NCBI GenBank assembly: GCA_022828595.1 | Contig: JAKGHH010000002.1 | Coordinates: 86,954,076-87,018,075 of the forward strand | Origin: Nelumbo lutea | Taxonomy: Eukaryota; Streptophyta; Magnoliopsida; Proteales; Nelumbonaceae | Reading direction: 5' to 3' | Length of the DNA stretch: 64,000 nt | Shown here: piece by piece, positions 45,449 to 57,343 of the stretch | Layout: each line of letters opens with the position of its first letter | How positions within the stretch are numbered: the stretch's first letter is position 1 | Position numbers and translations under genes: made by a program | The notes under the pieces: generated by a model | Seen by the model: the letters and a program-made list of their open reading frames with translations, nothing else | Database searches by the model: none | What the model was told of the DNA's origin: nothing

Positions 45449-48400
45449 TGGAGGGATGAGAGATCCACCATATGGATGGCCAAACCCTACAGGAAGGTAG
45501 GGCAAAATTTCAAAAATTTCTCTCTCTCCCACCTAGGAATCACATTCCCTATTTTAGAAAATCTGCATTTTCAATGATTAATCTTGAACCAAGAATTGAA
45601 CCATATCTGAAACCAAGATGTAGGAGAGGGATATACCTGATATGAAGAAACAGTATCCTCCAATGAAGGTGTTCACACCCAAAGAAGTCTCCAAAGACTA
45701 CTCCCACTGAATATGACAGAATGTAGGGTGGAGCAGAATCAACAGTGTTCTTCCCAAGAACCGAATCATTCAGCAAGAATTTGATGGAGGTTGTGAACAC
45801 GACTTCAAATCAATCTTTCTCCAAAGACTGATATCAAAAACTATTCTTGATCGCTCTTACAAAACTGGAGATCGAACTAGAAGTAGGCAGCAACTAGAGG
45901 AGAACGCAGGGAGAACATGGCGCAGTCACACTGTTGTTGTCTTCTCTCTAGGTGATCTAAGATCTGATGTCTGGGATTTTGGGATGGGCTGAATGGTTTG
46001 CCCCCTCCTCCTTTTATAGACTTAAAGAGATCAGTTCATAATCTCATTAAGAGTTTCCTTATTCAAATCCTTATTTGAATCTGGACTCTCTTTAAGTGAT
46101 ATGGATAAGTCCTTATCTTATCTACAGATTCGATCAGCTCTCTCCTCATCTCATTAGGAGGTTTCTAGATCCAAATTCAGATCTGGACTCTCTGAGTGGA
46201 TAGGGATAACTCCCTGTCCTATCTGCTGATTCAATCCTAGATCTGCTCCTTTCTTTAATTAATCTAACTAAACCCGTTCGAAATGGACTTTAGGCCCAAT
46301 AAGTCCATGTGCTCAGTAACCCCCCAAACTGTTGCACAGTTGCGCTTCTTTGTATGGCATGGGACCCAAACATTGATCTACACATCAGCCACATGGGTTC
46401 AGCCCAGCCTTTGTTACAAGGCCTGGCTGAATACACTGTTAAGGCAATGAACCCCGTGAAGCCCATCACGTGGGCTCCTAATGGGCCCAACACTTACACT
46501 GAGTGGTCCCTAGGCCAAGCAACCTTATAAAAACCCAGGGACTGTGGGCATATGCAAGATTATCCCATCAGGTATTGCCCTCAATGGTCTTACACTTAAC
46601 CTCATAGCCCATAATGATCAAACACTGCCCGACAAAAGAGGACCTCTCCCTCGGCTTCAAAGAACAATGCTGCACTCTCTACTCACATTGATCCTGGGAA
46701 TTAAAACCTTTTGCAAACATTTTGAAACCGTAATATATATATATATATATATATGAATATCTGTATATAAATATATTTTGCAAAACAAATTTCAACAATT
46801 GAAATCGGCTGCCGATAGTCTTGGTTTCCATTAGAGAGAGTGCATCCCCGATCATTACCTTTGTCCGACAAAGGGGCTGATCATGTCACTATGATCACTC
46901 ACTCAGATGAATTCTCAATCCCAACATACCCAGGTTTTGACCTCTCTAAGAATCTCACTAATTGGCATATCAAAAACAGCCCAATCCAACACCTAGTTGA
47001 TGAACTTACAATTTATCTATAATTTTTGAGGACTTTAGCATGGATTTTTATGCCGGTTTTATTAATTTTTGCCTTAATTTAGCTTAATACTAAGAATAAG
47101 TTCAGGGATAATTAATCCAAGAAAATGAAGGAAAAAGGCAAGAAAAGAAGGTTCAAAAAGACCAAATTCAACTCAGCCCGGTTGTGGAAGCAAGAGAAAG
47201 CACTTCGGCCCAAGAAGAGCAAGTGGATTCCTTGAAAAAATCCAAGAAAAGAAAGCCTAGCTAAGAGTAGAATTCGGCCCAGCAAGGAAGGCCCATTCTC
47301 AGCCCAAAAGAGCAGCTCAATGTATAGCTATCATGTGCTAAGAGAGAGCCTAAGTGCAGCCCAAATAGCAGCCCTTAGGAGGCTTTCAAGAGAGCTCTAG
47401 AAAGTTCAAGAAATGGGTGTAATACACCCCATTCTAGAGGCTTCAAGAAGGGGCAAGAGCCCCCTTGAAAAACTATATAAGGAGGCCTCTAGGAGGGGGG
47501 AGAGGTGTTCAATTGCTTGAGAGGAAGGCTCTCCCACTCTTAGAGGTTCGGCCACCTTGAGAGAAGAGAAGAGAAGAAGGCTAGGCGCAAGGAAGAAGAA
47601 GAAGAAGGGCTGAAGGAAGTTCAAGACAAGCAAGCTAGAAGGAGAAGGTGAGTTCGAATTGAGGGTTTGTGATTCAAAGATCTTTTGTAATAAATCAATT
47701 GTAGTTTCATTCTCTTTTGATTCGAATTCAGTTTCTTTGTTATATTTTCTTTCTTCTTTCTCCTTTTTTCCATTCTTCCTTGATGTATTTCAGCTTGTAA
47801 AATTTCAGTTCAGCAATCTAATTCTTTTTTATTCATTCAAATGGTCATGAATTGTACTTGAAGTTTCTTGAATAAGGGTGTTATTGTAGATTAATTCGGC
47901 CAACTAACCTTCAAAACTCATATCTGAATTCTCATATCTGAGATTGCAAGATCTGAATTGCTTGAAAGAGAATTCAGATCTGCAATTTTCAGATTGGCCG
48001 AATTAATCAATAGCTTGGAATTCCTAGAGTGCTTGAGAGAGACTCTAGGAATTCAGATCTACTATTCAAGAACTAAATTGAGTGCAAGGTTAGAGATAAC
48101 TTGCACAATTCAGTTGGTGATCAATTTAGATTTGAATTGATGCCTTAGAAGTGTTTGAAGAAATGCATGCATGGGGATTAGATTCTTGCTAGAGATAGAA
48201 GAACCGTCACTCATGCATAGGATGAACATGCGCTTGAGAGAGGCTGTTCATGACCTTGGGGTTTCACCAACCCAAGGCTCAATCATGATTTATTCGAATG
48301 ATCCAAATTGATAGATTGCTGAATTCTGAGATTGACATTTACTGCTTACTCTTCTAACCTGATTTGAAGGCAATTGGGCCAATGATTTAGATAGATTTTA

Positions 48401-48978
48401 ATTTAGGATTTTTTAGCTTTCATTAAAGTTTTGATTTATTTGTTGATCAGATAAGAAGTGCTCAATTTAGTATTGGTAATTGTTTCCAAAATCCTCGTGG
48501 GAACGATACTTCACTCACTACTTTATTACTTGAATGGCTAGTGCACTTGCTAGTGTCACAATGAGCCACACATCACTAGTGCAGTATCATAATCGAGTCT
48601 AGGGGTTAGGTGTAAATTTTCAATTTTGCCCACTAATCACCAAGGTCCAGGGCAATACTGGAATTTTGGTTCGGTTCAGAGTTTCAAGTAAACCTACACT
48701 GCGTGTACCTTGGGTCTCACCCTGGCAGCTGAGACAGGCCACCCCAACACTTGGCGACACATCAATGTCATCCTTAACAGGATAAATCTCCCCAGACTTA
48801 TGCAACAGTTTTGAACATTCTAATCTAACACGAGTCACATAAGTGTCCAGTTTAAGGGTATTACACAAAAACACACCACAATAACATGAATCAAATATGT
48901 ATTTTATTCATTTACAATAAATGTCATAATGTACATCAATCTGATTGGAGCCAAGGGCATACACTATCTAACACTAAA
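45444..48978 (-). mobile_element. Solo copia LTR (minus) carrying a nested LTR
   Basis: LTR boundaries are 45449 (end, TGGAGGGATGAGAG on plus) and 48973 (start, TGTTAGATAGTG on minus). The flanks CTATA (45444-45448) and CTAAA (48974-48978) are a target duplication with one mismatch; the uninterrupted homologue has CTACA at 10978-10982. Subtracting the nested insertion and its duplicate leaves about 1.94 kb, the normal LTR size. A TATA box (CTATAAAAG on minus) lies at 46012-46020. Confidence 0.92.
46993..48580 (+). mobile_element. Solo Athila-like LTR with perfect 5-bp target duplication
   Basis: LTR 46998-48575 (1578 bp), TGATGAACTTACAA…GCCACACATCA, flanked by CTAGT at 46993-46997 and 48576-48580. 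The interrupted copia LTR normally reads CACCTAGTGCAGTATC at this place, so the insertion point is exact. It has TATATAAG at 47474, CTTCGGCCCA motifs near 47202, and the GCTTGAGAGAGGCTG / GGTTTCACCAACCCAAGG block shared with positions 299-365. No internal region remains. Confidence 0.94.
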
Positions 48979-50885
48979 TTGATGTTTCTATGAGAATATC
49001 AATCTAGGTTGTAGGCATCTAACAGGTGGCAATAGACTAGTGTGGGCTAAGAATTAGTTCTAGGGATGTATCATGTGATGACATGCGATATTCTCCTGCA
49101 AATGATGAAGTACAGGGAAAAACAACAGAAAACCACGACAAAGCCAATATGCCCCTATTATGCACCTAGAGCTATTAAGATTACTATGACTTGGCTAACT
49201 AGATCTTGAATCCTAAGAAAAAACAAGTTGAGGTTAAACCTAACTTGTGAGGGTGTAGGATGCTATGGGTGAGGTTGAGGTAATAGACATTGTGTGAACT
49301 GCTAGAGTTGAAGCGCACGCCTACACAAGTGTTGGCCAAAAAGGAGGGATTGATCGTATTCTATGGTTGTCTAACTATTAATTGGAGGGGTCCTAAGAAG
49401 GCTAGTTATATAGGTAATTAGATAATATGGTTTCCTTGGATTGGGTCAAGAGAACCAAGCAAGGATGTGTAGGGATCTATAGGCAACTAGGCTAGATTAT
49501 GCAAGGGAAATGTCTTAAATTAGTGGACCTCTATTGAAAATTGGGAAAAACACTCAGAAGGTGAAAACCAAGGTCGAAATTGAAGTTGAAAAACAAAATT
49601 CATTGTTCAAAGAAAATTTGAAAAACCTTTCGGGGGTATTAGCAAACTTAATTAACTTTGCTGGTTTGGATAAGATTGAAAGAGTATTCGTGGACTTTGT
49701 ATTTTCTCAAGTTTATAGAATGTTGATTCTTGCAATTGACTATACATGACTTGAAATTATGTGAGTTAGGATTTGATAAAGAGACTTTATTTGATAGTCC
49801 TTACAATAAAACCTAATGGTTTGGCAATTTTATGAACTTTTCCTTTATTGCTTTTGTTGACTTGATAGATTTATATGTTGGATGATTCTGGAAATATATT
49901 TTTAATATGAGTTAGATTTTGGGATTTGATGTTATTTCCTACATTTGTTCTTTCCCCTCAATTTTTATTATTAATTTTGGGACCTGAGCAGCTAGTGGTA
50001 TAATTAGGATAAAGTTCTAAGTTTGGAAAAGAGCAAACTCATTGGGTCAAACATCTACTAAGTTTGGAGAAGAGCAAAAAAGATATTTGAGCTTAAAAGT
50101 TTATGAAGGATCATGACAATGCCTTTTTAATACTAGGCCTAAGTTCAGTTGAGGGAATGAGATATCTTTTTATATTGGTCAAGGGAGGGTTAGACCCTTT
50201 ACCATATATATCTTCTAGATATTCCCGAAGTGGGTCAAAGTGGCGTTTTGATGCTACTTCTTAAGAGTTGAATTCATGGTGGCATGCATCTACTTAGCCA
50301 AGGGATGGACATTGAACAGATAATAAAAGGGGTCAAAATGGTCCTTTGATGCTACCTCTCAAGAGTTGAGCTCATAAAGTCATGCATCTACTTAGCCAAA
50401 AAAGGGAATAAAAACCTGGAGTCGGAAGATGGTCATTTTAGATGAGAGTTTCAAATTCTAATAATTGTAGTTTTGATTTTCATTTAACTCCTAGATTTGA
50501 TTTTGATTTGTTTTCTATTTAATTGGTTTCGATTTTTTTATCTTACATTGTTATTGTTATTTGACTTTGATTCAAGATTTTCAAATGTTTAAGCTTACTT
50601 GGGGTCTACTTAGACTTGGATAACATTTGGAAATTTGAGCCTAGGTGTTGCCTTCGATGACTTTTAGGGTGTTTTAGTCTCTTTTAATGGAAGATCAAAT
50701 CTTCTTTTTTTTGTTATTTTTTTAATAGGTTGAAAGACTTTGGGCTTTATTTTTTATGATACTTCTAAAAATGGCAACCACATAGTGCAACACTCATGGT
50801 GTCGTAGTCCTAATTACGCTACAGTTCCTCTATCCTATTCTCATTGAAGGCTTCTATGTATGGGTATTCTAGGTGTGATGCATGG
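48979..50885 (-). repeat. Gypsy-like repeat, copy 2, leader-side part
   Basis: Continuation of 44007-45448, matching 10983-12875 (GGTTGTAGGCAT, GTGATGACATGCGATAT, AGCTAGTGGTATAATTAGG, GGCTTCTATGTATGGGTAT). It includes about 200 bases near 49690-49920 absent from copy 1. Similarity ends at about 50880, where copy 1 enters the minisatellite. No coding sequence recognised; small open frames here are not supported. Confidence 0.72.
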
Positions 50886-51146
50886 AGTTGTTAGGTAGGT
50901 TCTAGACTCAAAAGTAACAATCAAGTTGCTAACCATTAAACCTACACATGTGGACAAGTGAGCTTCTTTGGTTGGTGGCTAGTTTGAAGGTTTTGGTCGA
51001 ACCTTTAAGGACCAAAGTCCAAATGCACACACCTACTATCCTTACCCTAATAGGTAGAATGGGATTATAATTCTATTTACATGAGAGTGTGTGTAAATTG
51101 TGAGTGTTAAAACATGCAAGAAAAATTGTGAGTATTAAAACACCCA
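50886..51146. other. Unassigned spacer
   Basis: No open frame or family block recognised. Contains a short direct repeat of AAATTGTGAGT.TTAAAACA (near 51095 and 51124). It ends where copia LTR sequence starts. Confidence 0.5.
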
Positions 51147-52266
51147 CAGTCCATAGGTGTTACAACATGGCTTGGCCCAGGGACCACTTAGGTAAGTGTT
51201 GGGCCCATAGAGCCCATGAGATGGGTTTTCAGGGGGTGCACTGTCCATAACAGTGTTTTCGGCTAGGCCTTGTAATAAAGGCTAGGCCGAACCCATGTGG
51301 CTGATGTGTAGATCAACGTTTGGGTCCCACGCCACACAAGGAAGCCCAACTAGACAGCAGTTTGGAAGGCTAAGTGAATACATAACCTTAAATGGGCCCT
51401 AAGCCCATTTCGAACTGGGCTGATTTGATTAGTCACTTAAAGAGGCGAATTCTAAGATGGATCATCTGATAGGATTGGGCCCAGACCCAATCCACTTAGA
51501 GAGTCCAAGATCTAAATAAGATTTAGATCTGGAAGCCTCCTAATTAGATTAGGAGATGGTTGATCTGATCTGCAGATAAGATAAGGGTTATCCCTTGTCA
51601 CTTAAATTGACTTCTAATCCAAATATGATTTGGATCAGCAACTCCTAATGGGATTAGGAGCTGATCCCTTTAAGATTATAAAAGGATGAGGGCACGGCAG
51701 CCTTTAGACATGAAACCATCACACTCTTGTCTTCAGAGCTGAAATCACAAGAAGAGAGAATTCTGCACCCTGTGAATACTCTCTTGCCGCCTCCTTCCTG
51801 TTGTCGCCGCCTCCTTCCTGTTGCCACCACCTCCAGTAGTTCGATCTCTAGTTCTTGGGTGAAATCAAAATATGATCTTGATATCAATCTTTTGGTAAAA
51901 GATTGATTGGAGTTGTACTCATAAGTCATCCAGTTGATACTTGCGAAGGGTCAAGTTCTATTGAAGAACATTGTTGATTCTGCTCCATCCTGCACTGCAT
52001 CATCTTCAGTAGGAGCAGATTTTGCATCCTTCCTTGAGCGTGAACACCTCCATTGGGAGATATTGTTTCTCCATATCAGGTATAATCCCTTCCTACTCCT
52101 TTTGGTTTAGATCTGGTTCAGTTTATGGTTCAAGAATGATCCTTGAAAATATGATTTTTCTAAATAGGGAATGTGATTCTCAGTTGAAAGGAGAGAAAAA
52201 ATTTTGAAATTGACCCCTTATTCTGCAATCTTTGGGCGTCCATGTGATGGATATCCTATCCCTTCA
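51147..52266 (+). mobile_element. Copia LTR, 5'-truncated
   Basis: Starts in the CCACAGTCC.TAGGTGTTACAA block and continues through the GGCCCA block, a TATAAAAG box (51677-51684) followed by GGCACGGCAGCC, the TTCAGTAGGAGCAG block and the terminus GGATATCCTATCCCTTCA. The first ~0.8 kb of the LTR is missing, the same type of truncation as at 26535. Confidence 0.83.
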
Positions 52267-54115
52267 CTATTCTCAGTCAAAAAAATATTACAAACAATTG
52301 TTCTCCAACATTTCAAAACCTCAAGCAACCCAAAAATACTAAAAAAAAAAATAGAGATTACGAAATCAGGTTTATCAATTAAAATGAAAAACTTACCTTT
52401 CGTAAGTACCTTGATGGGAGTTTTCCAGCAGTAGGAACAAGTTCAAAGAAGCTTGAATGAGATACTAGACTGGATGGTGTGCACTTTGGTTTCAAAACTC
52501 ATAGATGAAAATAGATGGGCATATTTGAAGTTTGATTTTCATGGACTTTGGGATTACAGAGGTTGGAAAAATGTTCTTTTTTCCTCTTCTTCTCTTTAGA
52601 TCTCTATCTTTTTTGTTTTCTCCCCCTTTCTCTTTTCCTATCTCTCTCTCTAAGGGCCTCTCTCATCTTTCCTTCATTTTCTCCCCCTTTTGAGCTCAAA
52701 TTAGATCAGTATTTATAGATAAAGGGAGGTGGTCAAGTCTGAATTTGTGTAGCTATAGAGATTTTTCACAAAAATAGGCAAAGATTCTTCAAAACAATAT
52801 ATGCCTAGTCAAGCTTTCCTATTTGATGAAACGTTTTTTTTATTTGGAGTAATTTTCATGGGTTTATGCGTTCAATGGGAGCTTGGGGCATGCCTATCAT
52901 GCCAGTCTTGTATTTGGGTTGTCAGTGGCAGAAAATATAAATTTGATGAACTTTTAAATGTTATTTTGTCATTTCTTGGTTTTAAATAGGGATATCTTGG
53001 GGTTTTTTGGTATATTAAGCTCAATTTCATCGGTCCAGGTGTTCTAATGAGTCAGGTAAGGGGTTGGCATCAGTCCCTACCCACTTAAGGTCCTAGGTTG
53101 GGACTGTTGATGTAGCAATTTAATCTAACACATTGAAATTGTATCTTTCTAGTTTAATGGTCAAACAAATGACTTAGGATGTGAAATTTGACGTTCTAGG
53201 GTTTTGGGGTCTCTAAACACAACATAGAAGTCTGATTGGTCAAATGGGGTCAGAATGATTGAGATATATGGCTGACAAGTTCGGATTAATGAGATTTACT
53301 AAAATAGACTCTTTGTTTACTGAAAGGTCAAACAGGGGAATTTTGGGATGAAATTTGGTTGTTGGCACTTTTAAATATCCCAAATCTAATGGAAGTGATA
53401 GATCTTTGATAAGAGGTGTAGATTGGATGATTTAGTTCAGATCATGGTCTTAACTTATGGTTTTCCAATCAACAAGAGGGCCCAAAATGGAATCTTATTT
53501 TCTCAATAGTCAAATGGAGGTGTGTTTGGTCGAGAAATTTGACACGCTACTGTTTTTTGGGTCTCCAAACATAGTGGTAAGGACTGATTGGTCATATGAA
53601 GTTGGGATGGCAAATGGTAAGTTCTAATTAATGAGATTTGCTAAAATATGACCTAGGCTTGATGGGGGGTCAAACGGGGGAATTTTGAGCTACAATTTGG
53701 TAGGTAAGCATGGATTAGGGCGAGGAGTCAAGCTAATAGTTCTGATATAAGAAAGATATGATTGATCTTGGCAATCATTTAGGGCCATCAAAATGGGGTG
53801 TTGGTTTTTTGTAGTAAATCATTATAGATTTGTGGTGGGATTCACTAGTTGATTGCTTCCTAGTGATCTTGAGGTGATGGGTGTGTTGCATTTGATTTTG
53901 AGGAGTTGGAGTTTTCATATTGGAAAGATAAAGGTCATTAAAAAGGAAGCTAACGTGATAAATGGTGGATCTTTTCAAGGTTCTTATTCATTCTGTGGAT
54001 TGAGTCAAAGGAGGATATTTGGGGCTTTGGAAAGTGTCAAGTTAACCCAGTTGTGTTTCCAAGTTTTGGGGGTTTAAGAAGAGGGTACGAAGAAGTAGGG
54101 TGAAGGGACTGATCA
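52267..54115. other. Unassigned region with promoter-like stretch and degenerate duplication
   Basis: No transposon protein or family LTR is recognised. Two features stand out: a TATA-box, purine-leader and splice-donor-like series on minus (52390-52720), and a degenerate repeat of about 355-base offset (53190-53370 versus 53540-53715, sharing GATTGGTCA, ATTAATGAGATTT and GGTCAAAC.GGGGAATTTTG). The open frames here are short (under 85 codons) and look like chance. Confidence 0.5.
52390..52720 (-). promoter_or_regulatory. Promoter-like region on minus strand
   Basis: TCTATAAAT (52719-52711, minus) is followed about 30-110 bases downstream by a purine-rich leader with AGAGAGAGAGATAGG (around 52640-52655), then AAAGGTAAGT (52400-52391), a good plant 5' splice-donor match, and a T-rich tract with TTTTTTTAG near 52340. 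The order TATA, GA-rich leader, donor is what a gene or retroelement promoter would show. Any downstream gene is cut off by the LTR ending at 52266. Inference only. Confidence 0.35.
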
Positions 54116-55339
54116 AAAATTGGGTGTTGATACCGGTTTCTCTATGGATGTCGGGCAGTTGAATGCCCCTATCCAACTACTCGGGCACACCCACTGTCTC
54201 CAGTGTATCCTCTGGCTGACTCTGCTAGACCTGGGGAGGGGACCTCAAAACCGGCCTTAGTCTATTGCTCAGTCAAGAGTTCGTGACATTAAGATGTTGT
54301 TTCTATTGAGCCACCCTTACCAGGGCCGCCACCCTCCTCTACGTAGTAGCCTGCATATGGGTATGCCTGGTCCTCTCCTCCTCGTCCACAATCGCCATAT
54401 TTGCTAAAAATAGATAATTCAGTCAAAGTTAAAGAAATGAAGTAGGAACCAACACTTAAAAAGGCAAGGACAGACTAAACGAAGGCTCTACCAACCAAGT
54501 ATGAACCAACATTGAGAACAACATGTACTCCTACATGTTGACCCTCTTTATCCACTTGATGGCCGCTAACTCCTCCCTAGACATCTCGACCTCGACCGGT
54601 GCCTTCACCTTGGTCCTCAAGATTGATAGCTCAATGTAGAACATCCAACCCCCCGGGCAGTATATAAAGAAGAATCTCTCCTTCCAATGTTTCACCGAGG
54701 AGGGAGTCCGACGAGCACCTTATTATGTTGCCGAGATGAGAAATTGTAGTAGCCCTGCTGGTGCTTCTTCAAGTGCAGAAAGTATGTAAATATCGGTAGG
54801 GTGATGTCCACGTCATGAACCGAGCAATAACAAAGGAGGATTACTAAGTACCAAAAGGAATTGGGCACTAACTAAACTAGTTGGACGTGGTACCTCCTCA
54901 GCACCACTGCATTACCCTCACTCAAAGAAAACCTCAACCCAACTATCAAGTTGTGCTCATATATTCAAAGTTCACCCGGTCGAGCCAAAGTAACTCTCTC
55001 ACCAATGCCCGGGCACCTCAACTCATACTCCTCGGGAATACAGTAATGGACCCTAATTCGGGCCAATTCCCCGAGAGTCAATCTACAAGGGGAAGATGTG
55101 AAGCGGATGTCAAACCGCGTAGGGGCGTCGGGACCCTCTTCTGACACAACCTCTACTTTGGTCTCGTTAACCTCAGCCTCTCGAAAGACCATAGCCTCCT
55201 CCACCGCAGCAACCACACCCTTAGCTTTGGGGCAATCAGTCTCACAAACCATGAGCGTAGTGGCCTCGGGATAAGACCCCAGCTTGAACTCACTACTCAA
55301 TGTGCAAGAACAAGACAAAGAGGAGGAACAAGAAGGCAA
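54116..55339 (-). pseudogene. Gypsy-associated ORF (PF04195-like, upstream of gag)
   Basis: On minus the frame 55339-54965 reads an Ala/Glu-rich N-terminus followed by FDIRFTSSPCRLTLGELARI and CIPEEYELRCPGIGERV. After stops, homology-like reading continues with QLDSWVEVFF, SAQFLLVLSNPPLLLLGS and VKHWKERFFFIYCPGGWMFY (near 54690-54640) and REELAAIKWIKRV. The pattern LPEGVELRxPGxxER…GWKERFFFV is characteristic of the putative gypsy-type transposase/plant transposon family that precedes gag in some Ty3/gypsy elements. The DNA is noticeably richer in G+C than its surroundings. Gag and pol are absent. Confidence 0.62.
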
Positions 55340-55977
55340 GGAAGATTAAGACATCTTACCAAATAGATGAAGAGATTACAACGCAAGACACCTAAAGCAC
55401 TAGCCGAGGACTATTTCATGCTGAGCTCCTAAGATCGTACACTCAAAATGACAAAGTAAAATGGATTGCCACCTCCCCTTTTATAAGAGGAACCAATGGT
55501 CCAGATCAATCCAAATCAACAACGCCGATTTGACGCTACCCTTCGCACACCCATTACCTCAGGAAGACGAAATGATTTATCAGCTGACCTGTAACAGAAA
55601 CGGAACGACCATTGAACCAACCGGTCCGCCTAGCAAACCAGTCTTACTCTGGGCTAGTCGACTCGAAAAAATTAAAGTTCCTTAGCCGATGACCACATAA
55701 CTCTTCCACGCCTAGTCGCAGCCGAGTACTACACTCATCAACTTCGAAAATGGGGGAGTGGTGTTCAAGTGATGGCTAAGTTGGCCAAGGATGCCACGTG
55801 GCAACCTCCGCAGCTATCCTCTCTTACAAGCCATGTCGGCACCACGCGTGACAAAATAGCATGATTAAGAGGGAGTGTCCTGTATGGACAAGGAAGCAAA
55901 CTCCACTAGGGAAGAGGAAACCTCCCAAGCAGTTGACCTCATCCCGACAACCCCGGAATCCCTACCCATCTAGAATA
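55340..55977 (-). mobile_element. Gypsy LTR/promoter remnant (minus)
   Basis: Lies upstream of the PF04195-like ORF on minus. A TATAAAAG box at 55485-55478 is followed by GGGGAGGTGGCAATCC and a leader of about 100 bases to the ORF. Upstream (55560-55977) is G+C-rich unassigned DNA. It ends abruptly at about 55977, where copia leader on plus begins. No LTR termini or target duplication found. Confidence 0.5.
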
Positions 55978-57222
55978 CTGATTCTTGAATGCCTTTTATC
56001 TGTAATTTAATTTAAGACCATAACCTTAAATTAAATCTTGAATTAAATATCAAACACTAGACCCATTTGAACCAGATTGGACCAAACTGGTTGGACCAAA
56101 TCTATAGTTCGATGGGGGCTGTTATCAGCCCTAATTTTTCATTCTTGGGTCTAGAGGTTGATGGTTAATTACAAGATGTAATTCGGCCCACACTGGTAAA
56201 ACCCAATTTTAATAAGTTAAAAATGCTTTAGTCCATTAACTGCATAAAAGCTGTATGGGGCGAACTGCTCTTTGCAATTCAGCCCATATACCTAGATAAT
56301 ATTAATCAGTAATATTGTGGATTATTATGGGTTTTATAGATATTACTTGATTGGATCAATTTTGTTCCTACATGTGATGTATGGATGTGTGATGTGCAAC
56401 ATTCATTGGCCAAAAGTACTTGGCCCATTCTGATACGATAATGACTCTTACGCACACCATGGCTGAATGCACATCATTGCCATGGTGTCCCTTAAGATCA
56501 TTGGATATCTCCCTTCGTGGTGGGCCCCACACCTCTATAAGAGAAGTCGTGTGGAGCCCTAGCCATTTAGGGCCCACCTAAATGTAGCTTTATGAAAGTC
56601 TGTGGAAGCCACTTGGTTTGACCTAAATTAAACTTGGGCATAATATTTTGTTCCCTCAACTGAATTATGAGTGCATGTGATAGGGAGATTCATACGATGA
56701 ACTCTCTAAATGCCTTCCATCATTACCATGAAGATGTGTCCTTCAGTAATTAGGAAATGCACCATAAAATTGGGTTATACATTTGCTACTAGATCTATTG
56801 GAATGTTTCATAAGAGGGTAGGGGCGTCATAGACCGATGTGAGAGGGGCCTATCCTAAAATGGAACTCTCTCACGATACCTTGGCGTTTACGAATATGAT
56901 GGGTGAGCACTCACTGGACAGAAAGTTTAACCTAAAATGGCAATAAACCTTGTCTGACAGAGGCCAAAGAAAAAGCTCATAAGATGAATGGATATGATCC
57001 TTCATAGAAAGGTGATGGGGTTATGCAGCTGAAACAGTTGGCTCCATGCACCCTATGTGATTTCCCACATTTCCAGAGACATAATTCGCAGTTTCCATCA
57101 CTGAGATAGGAGATAAATCTCAGATATGAACAAATGGGAATGGAACAAAGATTAAAAGCCATATCCATGCAGATAACATGAATCAAATAAGGTTGTGGAC
57201 TAATATTTGCCTTTTCTCAGAA
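55978..57222 (+). mobile_element. Copia 5' leader (plus), primer site and LTR missing
   Basis: Matches 7446-7660 and 39620-39830 at its start and 18186-18740 further on, all read in reverse. It begins ATACTGATTCTTGAATGCC within the leader, so the 5' LTR, primer site and first leader segment are gone. Just before gag it reads TTTGCCTTTTCTCAGAA. The antisense strand contains an open frame (57186-56977) similar to that at 18140-18445. Confidence 0.78.
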
Positions 57223-57343
57223 ATAGCAAATAGACAATTCGCAAAATTGTTGGATGACAACAAACTTAAGGGCCCTAACTATGCTAACTGGTACTAAAAC
57301 CTTATACTAGTCCTGACATCAGAAAAGTTATAGAAAGTAGCCC
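57223..57343 (+). pseudogene. gag: Copia gag N-terminal fragment
   Basis: Start codon mutated to ATA (57223-57225). It reads ANRQFAKLLDDNKLKGPNYA then NWY, a stop, and VLTSEKL, matching the gag start at 16613. It is cut after about 40 codons by LTR sequence. Confidence 0.8.

Noticed and set aside
47406..47850. Open frames rich in Phe/Leu/Ser around 47.4-47.85 kb
   Set aside because: They lie inside the Athila-like solo LTR, which is bounded by a perfect target duplication, and have no recognisable domain.
49534..49749. 71-codon Lys/Glu-rich ORF
   Set aside because: In the homologous sequence of copy 1 (11545-11700) the frame is not maintained and part is deleted.
54881..55144. Plus-strand 87-codon open frame
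   Set aside because: It is antisense to the better-supported PF04195-like frame on minus.
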